A stretch of 64,000 nucleotides of DNA, from contig CAZOXZ010000001.1 in assembly GCA_964583865.1 (NCBI GenBank), positions 3,101-67,100 on the forward strand, given 5' to 3'. How positions within the stretch are numbered: the stretch's first letter is position 1; the number at the start of each line of letters is the position of its first letter. Made by a program: the position numbers and the translations under genes. Shown here one piece after another: positions 35,008 through 42,048 of the stretch. The notes under the pieces were generated by a model that did no database searches, had not been told where the DNA came from, and saw only the letters and a list, made by a program, of their open reading frames with translations. Source of the DNA: DASSBG01 sp964583865 (GTDB taxonomy: Bacteria > Pseudomonadota > Gammaproteobacteria > Xanthomonadales > Rhodanobacteraceae).

Positions 35008-35238
35008 GTGTCGCACTTCAGAGTGGAATCCGCCGTCAAAGATCACATTCGCATCATGCGCCCCGATCTCGCCGGTCGGCAGTACTTCGGCTTGCCGGTG
35101 GTCGGGTTTGCCGCCACGCGCTATGTCAACGGCAATGCCGGCGGCACGGGTGTGCTTGGCACCTACAGCTTCGACTCGGACTTTCGTCGTGGTCAGCGAG
35201 CTTGCGCCAGGGACGGCGTGGTGGGCGCCTGCCCCTGA
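35008..35238 (+). pseudogene. 3' fragment of an unrecognised protein gene
   Basis: A frame giving FRVESAVKDHIRIMRPDLAG, GLPVVGFAATRYVNGNAGG and TGVLGTYSFDSDF before TGA at 35236. The composition and strand-like alternation look protein-like, and the end resembles the C-termini of exported proteins with a conserved G-x-LPVVGF pattern, but I cannot name the family. No start codon or ribosome site fits, and both sides are duplicated or foreign fragments, so it is probably a stray 3' end. Confidence 0.35.
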
Positions 35239-35320
35239 ATACCGCCGCGCATCAGGTAACCACGGACGAGCCGCCACGCCGGGCTGAGCAAGATTTGCAG
35301 CATCGCCGGCGTGGCGTCGT
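35193..35320 (-). pseudogene. C-terminal fragment of a second GT2 (WaaE-like) gene
   Basis: On the minus strand the sequence ATPAMLQILLSPAWRLVRGY followed by LMRGGIQG aligns with RSSIARILLSPAWRFTRGYF and LRAGFLDG of the intact GT2 at 33950-34723. The matching frame has no start and ends in an unrelated tail with TGA at 35193-35195. The DNA identity is moderate, so this is an older or paralogous copy rather than a fresh duplication. Confidence 0.65.
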
Positions 35321-35496
35321 CCCAGGAGCCTGGGCGGTAGGAACCATGTGAGCGAGGCACAGCCATTTTGAGGGCGATTTTTCGACCCTCTGAGGCGAAT
35401 GCTGGTTGCTATTCAACGAAAATGGGCGGGAAATCGGGCCAAAAGGGCGCAGCCGCAACCGCTTGTGTTGCGGCTGCCCTGGCTCCCAGGAGCCTG

Positions 35497-35613
35497 GGCA
35501 GCATACACGCGCGGGCGGTCACGCTACCATGGCGACTTTCCCTTTTGCCTGAGCCATGGCCAGCCTGCTTTTTGCCACTGAACTGTACGGTCTGCCCATC
35601 CTGCGCCCGCTGG
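35497..35613 (+). repeat. Direct duplication, copy 2 (leader and 5' end of the intact gene)
   Basis: Intact partner of 34744-34860; contains the upstream region and the first 19 codons of the gene at 35556. Differences from copy 1 are scattered single bases, several of them synonymous in the coding part. Confidence 0.85.
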
Positions 35614-36620
35614 CGGCGGCCTTGCGCGCGCGCGGCGAGCAGGTGGTCTGGCTGGTGCCTGATGCCGTGGCCGGGCGGCTTCGCGATGACGAGACGCGCG
35701 TGCATGACCGCGCCGCCGTGCAGGCGCTGGCGCCGCAGGCGGTGTACTGCGCGGCCAACTGGGTGTCGCCGGCGCTGCCGGGCACCAAGGTGCAGCTTTT
35801 TCATGGTTTCAATGCCGAGAAGCGTCCGCCCGGCCGCGGGCATTTCCGCCTGCGCGGTTTTTTCGACCTGTACTGCACCCAGGGGCCGGCGACGACGGCG
35901 CCTTTCCGCGAGCTGGCCGCCCGCGAGGGCTATTTTGCCGTCGAGGAAACCGGCTGGCCCAAGCTGGACCCGCTGTTTGGCCCGCCGAGCGCACAAAGCG
36001 GGGCCTGGCGCGAAGCGGCCGGCGAGCGGCCCTGCGTGCTGTATGCCTCGACCTTCACGCCGACATTGAGTTCGGCGCCGGCCATGCGCCAGCCGCTGGA
36101 GGAACTGGTGGCGCGTGGCGACCGCTTCTGGCTGCTGACGCTGCATCCGAAATCCGACGAGACCCTGTTTCGCAGCTATCGTGCGCTGGCCGAAAAGTAT
36201 CCGCGCAACGCACGTTTTGTCGATTCCGAAGCCCTGCTGGACCTGCTGCAGGCTGCCGATGCGCTGGTCTGCGACACCTCCTCGGTGGTGGACGAGATGG
36301 CCGTGCAGCTGAAGCCCGTGGTCACGGTGCGCAACCGCGTGCCGCGAGATTTTCTGCTGGATGTGGTCGATCCGGGCGAGGTCGACGCGGCGCTGACGCG
36401 GGCATTGCAGCATCCGCCCGAGCTGATGGCGCACATCCGCGCCCATGCCGAAGCCATTCATCCGTACCGCGACGGCCGCTCCAGCGAGCGGGTGCTGGCA
36501 GCAGTGGACAAACTGGCCGCCGGCGGCTTCGGCCCGCTGCGGCGCAAACCGGCCAACCTGTGGCGTCGCTGGCAGGCACGTGGCCGCCTGCGGGCCATGC
36601 TGCCCGGGGACGCAGGCTGA
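35556..36620 (+). CDS. CDP-glycerol glycerophosphotransferase-like GT-B enzyme
   Basis: A 354-residue protein resembling the glycerophosphotransferase (TagF-like) family that xanthomonads carry next to LPS genes. The N-terminal Rossmann half opens with SLLFATELYGLPILRPLAAA; the centre has QLFHGFNAEKRPP, matching the HGF-x-K element, and the C-terminal half contains LHPKSDE, DLLQAADALVCDTSSVVDEM and KPVVTVRN, the donor-site signature (D-x-x-x-TDxSS-like). It may add glycerol phosphate or a related unit to a surface glycan. Its stop overlaps the asnB start (TGATG). A duplicate of its first 19 codons lies at 34803. Confidence 0.75.
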   Translation: MASLLFATELYGLPILRPLAAALRARGEQVVWLVPDAVAGRLRDDETRVHDRAAVQALAPQAVYCAANWVSPALPGTKVQLFHGFNAEKRPPGRGHFRLRGFFDLYCTQGPATTAPFRELAAREGYFAVEETGWPKLDPLFGPPSAQSGAWREAAGERPCVLYASTFTPTLSSAPAMRQPLEELVARGDRFWLLTLHPKSDETLFRSYRALAEKYPRNARFVDSEALLDLLQAADALVCDTSSVVDEMAVQLKPVVTVRNRVPRDFLLDVVDPGEVDAALTRALQHPPELMAHIRAHAEAIHPYRDGRSSERVLAAVDKLAAGGFGPLRRKPANLWRRWQARGRLRAMLPGDAG

Positions 36621-38569
36621 TGTGCGGCCTGGCCGGCCTGCTGCTGCCCACGCCACGGCAGGACGAGGCGGCGTTGCGGGCGCACGCGGTCGCGATGGCC
36701 GATGCGCTGACACACCGCGGGCCGGACGATGCCGGTTCCTGGGTTGATGCCGCGGCCGGCATCGCCTTGGCGCACCGGCGCCTGGCCATCGTCGATCTCA
36801 GCACCCACGGCCACCAGCCCATGGTTTCGGCCGACAGCCGCTACGCGCTGGCCTACAACGGCGAGATCTACAACACGGCCGAGCTGTGCCGTGCCTTCGA
36901 CATCGATGGCGAGGCGCTTGAAGGCCATTCGGACACCGAGGTGCTGCTGGCGGCCATTGCCACGGTCGGCCTGGAGCATGCGCTGCAAGTCGCCAATGGC
37001 ATGTACGCGCTGGCGCTCTGGGACCGGCACGAGCGCTGCCTGTGGCTGGCGCGCGACCGCGTCGGCAAGAAGCCGCTGTACTACGGCTGGGCGGGCGACA
37101 CGCTGGTGTTCGGCTCGGAGCTGAAAGCGCTGTGGCGCCACCCGGCCTTCGACAACGATGTTGATCCGGCTGCGCTGGCCTTGCTGTTGCGCCTGGACTA
37201 CATTCCGGCGCCGCATTGCATCCATCGCCATGCCTTCAAGATGCAACCGGGTTGCCTGTTGCGGCTGGATGCCGCGGCGGTGGCGGCCGGCGCGGCGGCG
37301 CACGACCCACAGGACGCCCAGCAACGCTTCTGGGATGCCCGCCAGCGCATGCGCGCCGCATTGGCCAAGCCCTTCGCGGGCGATGTAACTGCGGCCGAAG
37401 ACGCCCTGGATCAGGCCCTGCGCCAAGCGGTCACCCGGCGCATGGTGGCTGACGTGCCGGTGGGCGTGTTCCTTTCCGGCGGCACGGATTCGTCCACCGT
37501 CACAGCCATGATGCAGGCGCAAAGCAGCCGGCCGGTGGCGAGCTTCAGCATCGGCTTCGAGGGCTCGCATCACGACGAAGCGCCGCTTGCGCGCGAGGTC
37601 GCCGGGCATCTCGGCACCGACCACACCGAGCTTTATGTCAGCGGTCGTGATGCCCTGGCCGTGGTGCCGCGCCTGCCGGAAATTTTTGACGAACCTTTTG
37701 CCGATGCCTCGGCGGTGCCGACCACGCTCCTGGCCCAACTGGCACGGCGCGATGTCACCGTGGCCCTGTCCGGCGATGGCGGCGACGAGCTGTTCTTAGG
37801 CTACAAGCGCTACCGCCGTGCGCTTCGCAACTGGAACACCCTGCGCCGCCTGCCGCTGGGCCTGCGAAAAGTGCTGGCCGGCCCGAATCCCGGCGAGGCC
37901 GCACGCATGGGCGGCCTGGCGGCTTTGCGGGCGGAGTTGCCGGCAGCCGGCATCGGCGCGGTGTACCGCAACCGCGTCACGCGCTGGCGCCGACCGGAAG
38001 CCCTGCTGCAGGGCACCTCCGGCCCCGCCTGTGCCTACGACAACGCGGATCTCCTGGACGGTAGCGACGCGGCCGCCGCCATGATGCTGGCCGATTTCCT
38101 CAGCTACCTGCCGGATGACCTGTTGTGCAAGGTCGATCGCACCACCATGGCCGTGAGCCTGGAAGCACGCACGCCGCTGCTGGACTGGCAAGTGGTGGAG
38201 CTGGCCTGGTCGCTGCCACAGGCCCTGAAGTGGCATGAAGGCACCAGCAAGTACCTGCTGAAGCGTGTGCTGCAGCGCTACCTGCCAGCGGGCATGGTGC
38301 ACCGGCCCAAACGCGGCTTCGGCGCGCCGGTGTCGGCCTGGCTGCGCGGCGATCTGCACGACTGGGCCGGCGACCTGCTGGCCGCCGACCGCCTGCATGC
38401 CGACGGCTTTCTGGATGCCAACACCATCGGGCAGGTCTGGCACGCCTTCGATGCCGGTGATCGCAAGTGGCACACGCACTTGTGGAACGTGCTGATGTTC
38501 CAGGCCTGGCTGGCGCACTGGCGCGCGTTCCGGGCCGGGCACAAGGTACACTGTGCCGCCCGGCCATGA
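36620..38569 (+). CDS. asnB: Glutamine-dependent asparagine synthase
   Basis: A 649-residue class II glutamine amidotransferase/synthetase. The initiator Met is followed by the nucleophile Cys2 in MCGLAGLLLP, so removal of Met gives an active N-terminal amidotransferase; glutaminase motifs LTHRGPDDAGSW, LAHRRLAIVDLS and YNGEIYN are present. The synthetase domain has the PP-loop VFLSGGTDSSTVTAM, ALSGDGGDELFLGYKRY and YLPDDLLCKVDRTTMA. The length (649) is typical of the AsnB forms in polysaccharide clusters. It is coupled by 1-bp overlap to the gene before and by ATGA to the GT-C gene after, so it may amidate a sugar acid in the glycan rather than make free asparagine. Confidence 0.88.
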   Translation: MCGLAGLLLPTPRQDEAALRAHAVAMADALTHRGPDDAGSWVDAAAGIALAHRRLAIVDLSTHGHQPMVSADSRYALAYNGEIYNTAELCRAFDIDGEALEGHSDTEVLLAAIATVGLEHALQVANGMYALALWDRHERCLWLARDRVGKKPLYYGWAGDTLVFGSELKALWRHPAFDNDVDPAALALLLRLDYIPAPHCIHRHAFKMQPGCLLRLDAAAVAAGAAAHDPQDAQQRFWDARQRMRAALAKPFAGDVTAAEDALDQALRQAVTRRMVADVPVGVFLSGGTDSSTVTAMMQAQSSRPVASFSIGFEGSHHDEAPLAREVAGHLGTDHTELYVSGRDALAVVPRLPEIFDEPFADASAVPTTLLAQLARRDVTVALSGDGGDELFLGYKRYRRALRNWNTLRRLPLGLRKVLAGPNPGEAARMGGLAALRAELPAAGIGAVYRNRVTRWRRPEALLQGTSGPACAYDNADLLDGSDAAAAMMLADFLSYLPDDLLCKVDRTTMAVSLEARTPLLDWQVVELAWSLPQALKWHEGTSKYLLKRVLQRYLPAGMVHRPKRGFGAPVSAWLRGDLHDWAGDLLAADRLHADGFLDANTIGQVWHAFDAGDRKWHTHLWNVLMFQAWLAHWRAFRAGHKVHCAARP

Positions 38570-40281
38570 CTGGTTTGCCACCCTTGCACGTTCCGCGTCT
38601 GTCCTCGACCGCCCGACTTCTGTGGCCCTGGTTGCCGCTGTGGCTGCTGCTGGCGATGCTGGCCGTGTTTTCACACGGACCCATGCCGCTGTACTCGACG
38701 CGCACTTTGGCGGTGGCCTGGGAAATGTGGAGCCAGCACCAGTTCATCGTGCCGCACCTCAACGGCGTGCCCTACCCCGACAAGGTGCCGCTGCTGTACT
38801 GGCTGATCCATGCCGGCTGGTGGCTGACCGGCGTCAACAACATCTGGCCACGCCTGCTGGAAGTGCTGCTGGGCGCGACGACACTGGGCCTGGCGGCGAC
38901 CTTGGCGCAGCGCCTGGCACCACGTCAACCGCAAGTGGCCCGCGCCAGCGGCTGGTTGCTGGCCTCGCTGGGTTATGCCTTCCTGTTCAGCCTGCAGATG
39001 ATGTACGACGTGCTGCTGGCCGTGTGGGTGCTGGCGGCCCTGCTGAGCCTGACGCCACGCGATGGCCGCGGCCGGCCGCGCTTTGTCCTGTTTGGCCTGT
39101 GCATCGCGCTGGGTCTGCTGAGCAAGGGCCCGGTGATGCTGTTGCATGTGGCCTTTCCGTGGCTGCTGGGCCCCGTGTGGAGCGAGTGGGCCAGGCGCCA
39201 TCGCAGTGCCTGGTACGGCTGGGGTGTTCTGGCCACGGTGGGCGGCCTGCTGCTGTTTGCAGCCTGGCTGTGGCCGGCAACGCAACTGGGCGGCGAAGCC
39301 TACACGCAGGCGTTGCTGTTCAAGCAAACCTCCGGCCGCATGGTCTCGGCCTTCGTGCATGTCCGGCCCTTGTGGTGGTACCTGCCGGTGCTGCTGGTGC
39401 TGTTTTTCCCGCTGTGCCTGTGGCCGCGCGTATGGTGGGCCGTGGGCACGATGCGCGCGCCGCTGGACCGGGCCACGCGCTTTGCCCTGTGCTGGGTGCT
39501 GCCGGTGTTGGCGTGTTTCTCGCTGATCAGCAGCAAGCAGATGTACTACCTGATCCCGGAACTGGGCGGGATGGCCATGCTGGTGGCCGTGGCGCTGGCG
39601 CGATTGCAGGATGCGCAACCGGCGTGGCAACCGCGCTGGCTGCGGCCCTGGCCGGCCGCGCTGCTGGCCTGGCTGGCCGGCAGCGGCATGCTGTTGTTGC
39701 CGGCACTGGTGGCTCATGGGCAGGTGCAGGATCACTGGTTCGTGGATCTCGCCAATGTCGGCTTGATCGGCGGGCTGGTGTTCATGCTGCTGGGCGTGCT
39801 GGTGGTCCTGCCCGGACGCCACGAATTGCAGCGCGTGGCCCTCGCCGGACTGGCCGGTGCCTTCGCCTGCCATGCCATGTTCACTCTGACCCAGTGGCAA
39901 AACTACGACATCCGGCCGACGGCGGAATTGGTATCACGCCTGCAGCAGCAAGGCCGGACGATCGCCAAACTGGGCACTGGCTACGAGGGCGAATACCACT
40001 TCCTCGGCCGGCTGCGACAGCCCGTGGTGCAGCTGCAGCCAGGACAGCTGGCCGCGTGGATCACGCAACATCCTCGTGGCATGGTGATCACCGATCCTGA
40101 CAAGCTCGATGCCGCGGTATTGCGCTACGCGGTGCAAATCCAGCCGTTCCGCGGCGACTGGCTGGTGGTCTGGCGAGCATCGGTACTGGGGAAACTCCGG
40201 TCCGGCGACATGCCCGTCGTACCGGCACAACCGGCGAAGCGCGTGCCAGCGGGCTATTGGCGTTATCGGCAGGTACCATGA
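38566..40281 (+). CDS. GT-C glycosyltransferase (ArnT/GT39-like), second copy
   Basis: A 571-residue polytopic membrane glycosyltransferase with about 11 transmembrane segments. The first periplasmic loop contains GPMPLYSTRTLAVAWEMWSQ and LNGVPYPDKVPLLYWLIHA, the acceptor/donor region of ArnT-like enzymes; the DE pair of the homologue at 31791 is replaced by YSTRT, so catalysis may differ. The later loop FKQTSGRMVSAFVHVRPLWW is shared with the family. It starts inside the asnB stop (ATGA overlap) and ends 34 bp before the response-regulator gene. Substrate unknown; an LPS or lipid A modification is the best guess. Confidence 0.82.
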   Translation: MTGLPPLHVPRLSSTARLLWPWLPLWLLLAMLAVFSHGPMPLYSTRTLAVAWEMWSQHQFIVPHLNGVPYPDKVPLLYWLIHAGWWLTGVNNIWPRLLEVLLGATTLGLAATLAQRLAPRQPQVARASGWLLASLGYAFLFSLQMMYDVLLAVWVLAALLSLTPRDGRGRPRFVLFGLCIALGLLSKGPVMLLHVAFPWLLGPVWSEWARRHRSAWYGWGVLATVGGLLLFAAWLWPATQLGGEAYTQALLFKQTSGRMVSAFVHVRPLWWYLPVLLVLFFPLCLWPRVWWAVGTMRAPLDRATRFALCWVLPVLACFSLISSKQMYYLIPELGGMAMLVAVALARLQDAQPAWQPRWLRPWPAALLAWLAGSGMLLLPALVAHGQVQDHWFVDLANVGLIGGLVFMLLGVLVVLPGRHELQRVALAGLAGAFACHAMFTLTQWQNYDIRPTAELVSRLQQQGRTIAKLGTGYEGEYHFLGRLRQPVVQLQPGQLAAWITQHPRGMVITDPDKLDAAVLRYAVQIQPFRGDWLVVWRASVLGKLRSGDMPVVPAQPAKRVPAGYWRYRQVP

Positions 40282-40315
40282 CAGGCTGGACACAAGGAAC
40301 GACGAGGTTGGCTGC

Positions 40316-41677
40316 ATGAGCGCCGCACGCATTCTGGTGGTCGATGACGAGCCCGACATCCGGGCCCTGGTTGGCGACATCCTGTTGGACGAAGGCTATG
40401 CCGTGGAACAGGCGGCCGATGCCGAGGCGGCACGTGCGCTGCGCCGCGAATGGCAGCCCGATCTGGTGCTGCTGGACATCTGGATGCCGGGCGAAGATGG
40501 CATCAGCCTGCTGCGTGACTGGGTCGAGACCGGGCCGCTGGAAGCCGGCGTGGTGATGATGAGCGGCCACGGCAGCATCGAGACGGCCGTCGAAGCCACG
40601 CGGCTGGGTGCCTGGGACTTCATCGAGAAGCCCATCGCCCTGGCCAAGCTGCTGCTGACGGTGCAACGTGCGCTGGAGGCCGTGCAGCTCACCCGCCAGA
40701 ACGCCAACCTGAAGCAGCAGCTCACCGGGCCGGTGAAACCGGTGGGCCAGAGTGCCGCCATGCAGGCCCTGCGGCGTGAGGGCGAGCGCCTGGCGACGCT
40801 GGATACCAACATTCTCATTCGTGGCGAGCCGGGCAGCGGCCGGCGCAGTCTGGCGCGCTGGCTGCACGGGCGCAGCGCCCGTGCCGACGGCCCGTTCATC
40901 CACTTCGATGGCGAGGGCATGGCCGCGGCCGACCAGCGTCGGGTACTGCTGGGTGCCGACGATCAACCGGGCGTGTTCGAACAGGCCGACGGCGGCAGTC
41001 TGCTGATCGAGGAAGTGGCCGGCCTGGATGCCGAGCTGCAAGCCTTGATCGCGCCGATCCTGGAGCGTGGCAGCGTGCAACGCCAAGGCGAGACCCGGCC
41101 GCAGGCCGTGGACGTGCGCGTGTTCGCTGCCACCAGCGCCGACCTCGAAGCTGCCATCCGTACCGGCACATTGCGCGAAGAGCTGTACTACCAGCTCAAC
41201 GTCGCCAGCTTGGCCGTGCCTGCCCTGCGCGATCGCATCGAGGACCTGCCGGCCCTGCTGGAGCATTTTGCCGAGCAGTTTGCCAGCCAGGACCACCTGC
41301 CCTACCGCCTGTTCCCGGCAGCCGTCCAGAACCGTCTGCGGCAACATCGCTGGCCCGGCAACGTGCGCGAGCTGCGCGCCATGGTGCAACGCCTGCTGGT
41401 CATGGCCGGCGGCGCCGAGATCAGTGTGGCCGAGGTCGAGGCGGCCCTGGCGCCGACGCCTGCGCGCGCCGCCAGCGGCATGGAGCACCACATCGACCTG
41501 AGTCTGGAACTGCGCGAAGCACGCGAGCGCTTCGAGCGCGATTATCTGGAACGCCAGCTGCGCAGCGTCAACGGCAGCGTCAGCAAGCTGGCCGACAAGG
41601 TCGGCCTGGAGCGCACCCACCTGTACCGCAAGCTGCGCGACCTCGGCATTGACCTGAAAAAATCCAAGCAGGCCTGA
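40316..41677 (+). CDS. Response regulator, NtrX-like with degenerate AAA+ domain
   Basis: A 453-residue regulator. The receiver domain (ARILVVDDEPDIRALVG, phospho-acceptor Asp54 in LVLLDIWMPGEDG, Lys in DFIEKPI) is complete. The AAA+ domain is reduced: Walker A reads GEPGSGRRSL with Arg for Lys, and the loop that should carry GAFTGA for sigma-54 contact is missing between VLLGADDQPG and VFEQADGGSLLIEEV. The R-finger region and a Fis-type helix-turn-helix (SVSKLADKVGLERTHLYRKL) are intact. It is probably the partner of the NtrY-like kinase at 27168-29288 and should regulate sigma-70 promoters rather than activate sigma-54. Confidence 0.87.
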   Translation: MSAARILVVDDEPDIRALVGDILLDEGYAVEQAADAEAARALRREWQPDLVLLDIWMPGEDGISLLRDWVETGPLEAGVVMMSGHGSIETAVEATRLGAWDFIEKPIALAKLLLTVQRALEAVQLTRQNANLKQQLTGPVKPVGQSAAMQALRREGERLATLDTNILIRGEPGSGRRSLARWLHGRSARADGPFIHFDGEGMAAADQRRVLLGADDQPGVFEQADGGSLLIEEVAGLDAELQALIAPILERGSVQRQGETRPQAVDVRVFAATSADLEAAIRTGTLREELYYQLNVASLAVPALRDRIEDLPALLEHFAEQFASQDHLPYRLFPAAVQNRLRQHRWPGNVRELRAMVQRLLVMAGGAEISVAEVEAALAPTPARAASGMEHHIDLSLELREARERFERDYLERQLRSVNGSVSKLADKVGLERTHLYRKLRDLGIDLKKSKQA

Positions 41678-41749
41678 GAGGCTGTCAATTTTCCACCCTC
41701 GAAGCCGGCCGAGAGGCCATTCCACGGCACACCCACAATCGGAACCCTT

Positions 41750-41888
41750 GTCATTCTGCGCGGAGGGCGAAGCCCGGAGTCGGAATCCATTGGCCACACC
41801 ACGCAGCAAACACTCCACCGATTGCACGAACCTGCGCGAGGTGGATCCTGCGATTCCGCTCGCTGCGCTCGCTCCACGCAGGATGACG
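41750..41888. repeat. TIR element, copy A (long form)
   Basis: Begins GTCATTCTGCGCGGAG and ends CTCCACGCAGGATGAC, which are inverted repeats of each other with two mismatches. The interior is longer than in the other copies (about 139 bp). A second right end with the same CTCCACGCAGGATGAC follows at about 41923-41938, so a further copy may have been partly lost here. Confidence 0.75.
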
Positions 41889-41970
41889 AGTCTTTGTCCA
41901 TGGGGATACCTACACTCCGCACGCTCCACGCAGGATGACCGCTGGACGCCAGCAGAAACGGCGACGGGTA

Positions 41971-42028
41971 TGTACCGGCCCCGCGACTGGAAGAATCCTC
42001 GGGACGGGGATTTTTCACAGACCCTGAC
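41971..42028. repeat. GTACCGGCC...CTGAC repeat, copy 1
   Basis: A 58-bp unit (TGTACCGGCCCCGCGACTGG to TTTTTCACAGACCCTGAC) almost identical to 50459-50517. The internal hairpin is degraded here (AATCCTCGGGACGGGGATT). Confidence 0.75.
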
Positions 42029-42048
42029 TATGGCGGGGCTGCCCCGTC

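Larger units (their letters stand above)
34724..35555. other. Scrambled gene-free stretch with three gene fragments
   Basis: 832 bp without an intact gene. In order: a duplicated 5' fragment (34744-34860), unrelated sequence with a 9-bp tandem repeat (34935-34970), the 3' end of an unrecognised protein gene, a minus-strand GT2 remnant, and then the leader of the intact gene from 35497. This is a rearrangement scar. Confidence 0.75.
41678..42048. other. Repeat-filled stretch after the response regulator
   Basis: 371 bp without a gene. It contains one ~140-bp copy of the terminal-inverted-repeat element (41750-41888), a partial right end near 41927-41938, and a terminator-containing repeat (41971-42028) also found at 50459-50517. 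Confidence 0.7.

Noticed and set aside
29289..40315. Prophage, integrative element or IS-based island
   Set aside because: No integrase, transposase, tRNA target or attachment-site repeats were found; only small dispersed repeats border the segment.
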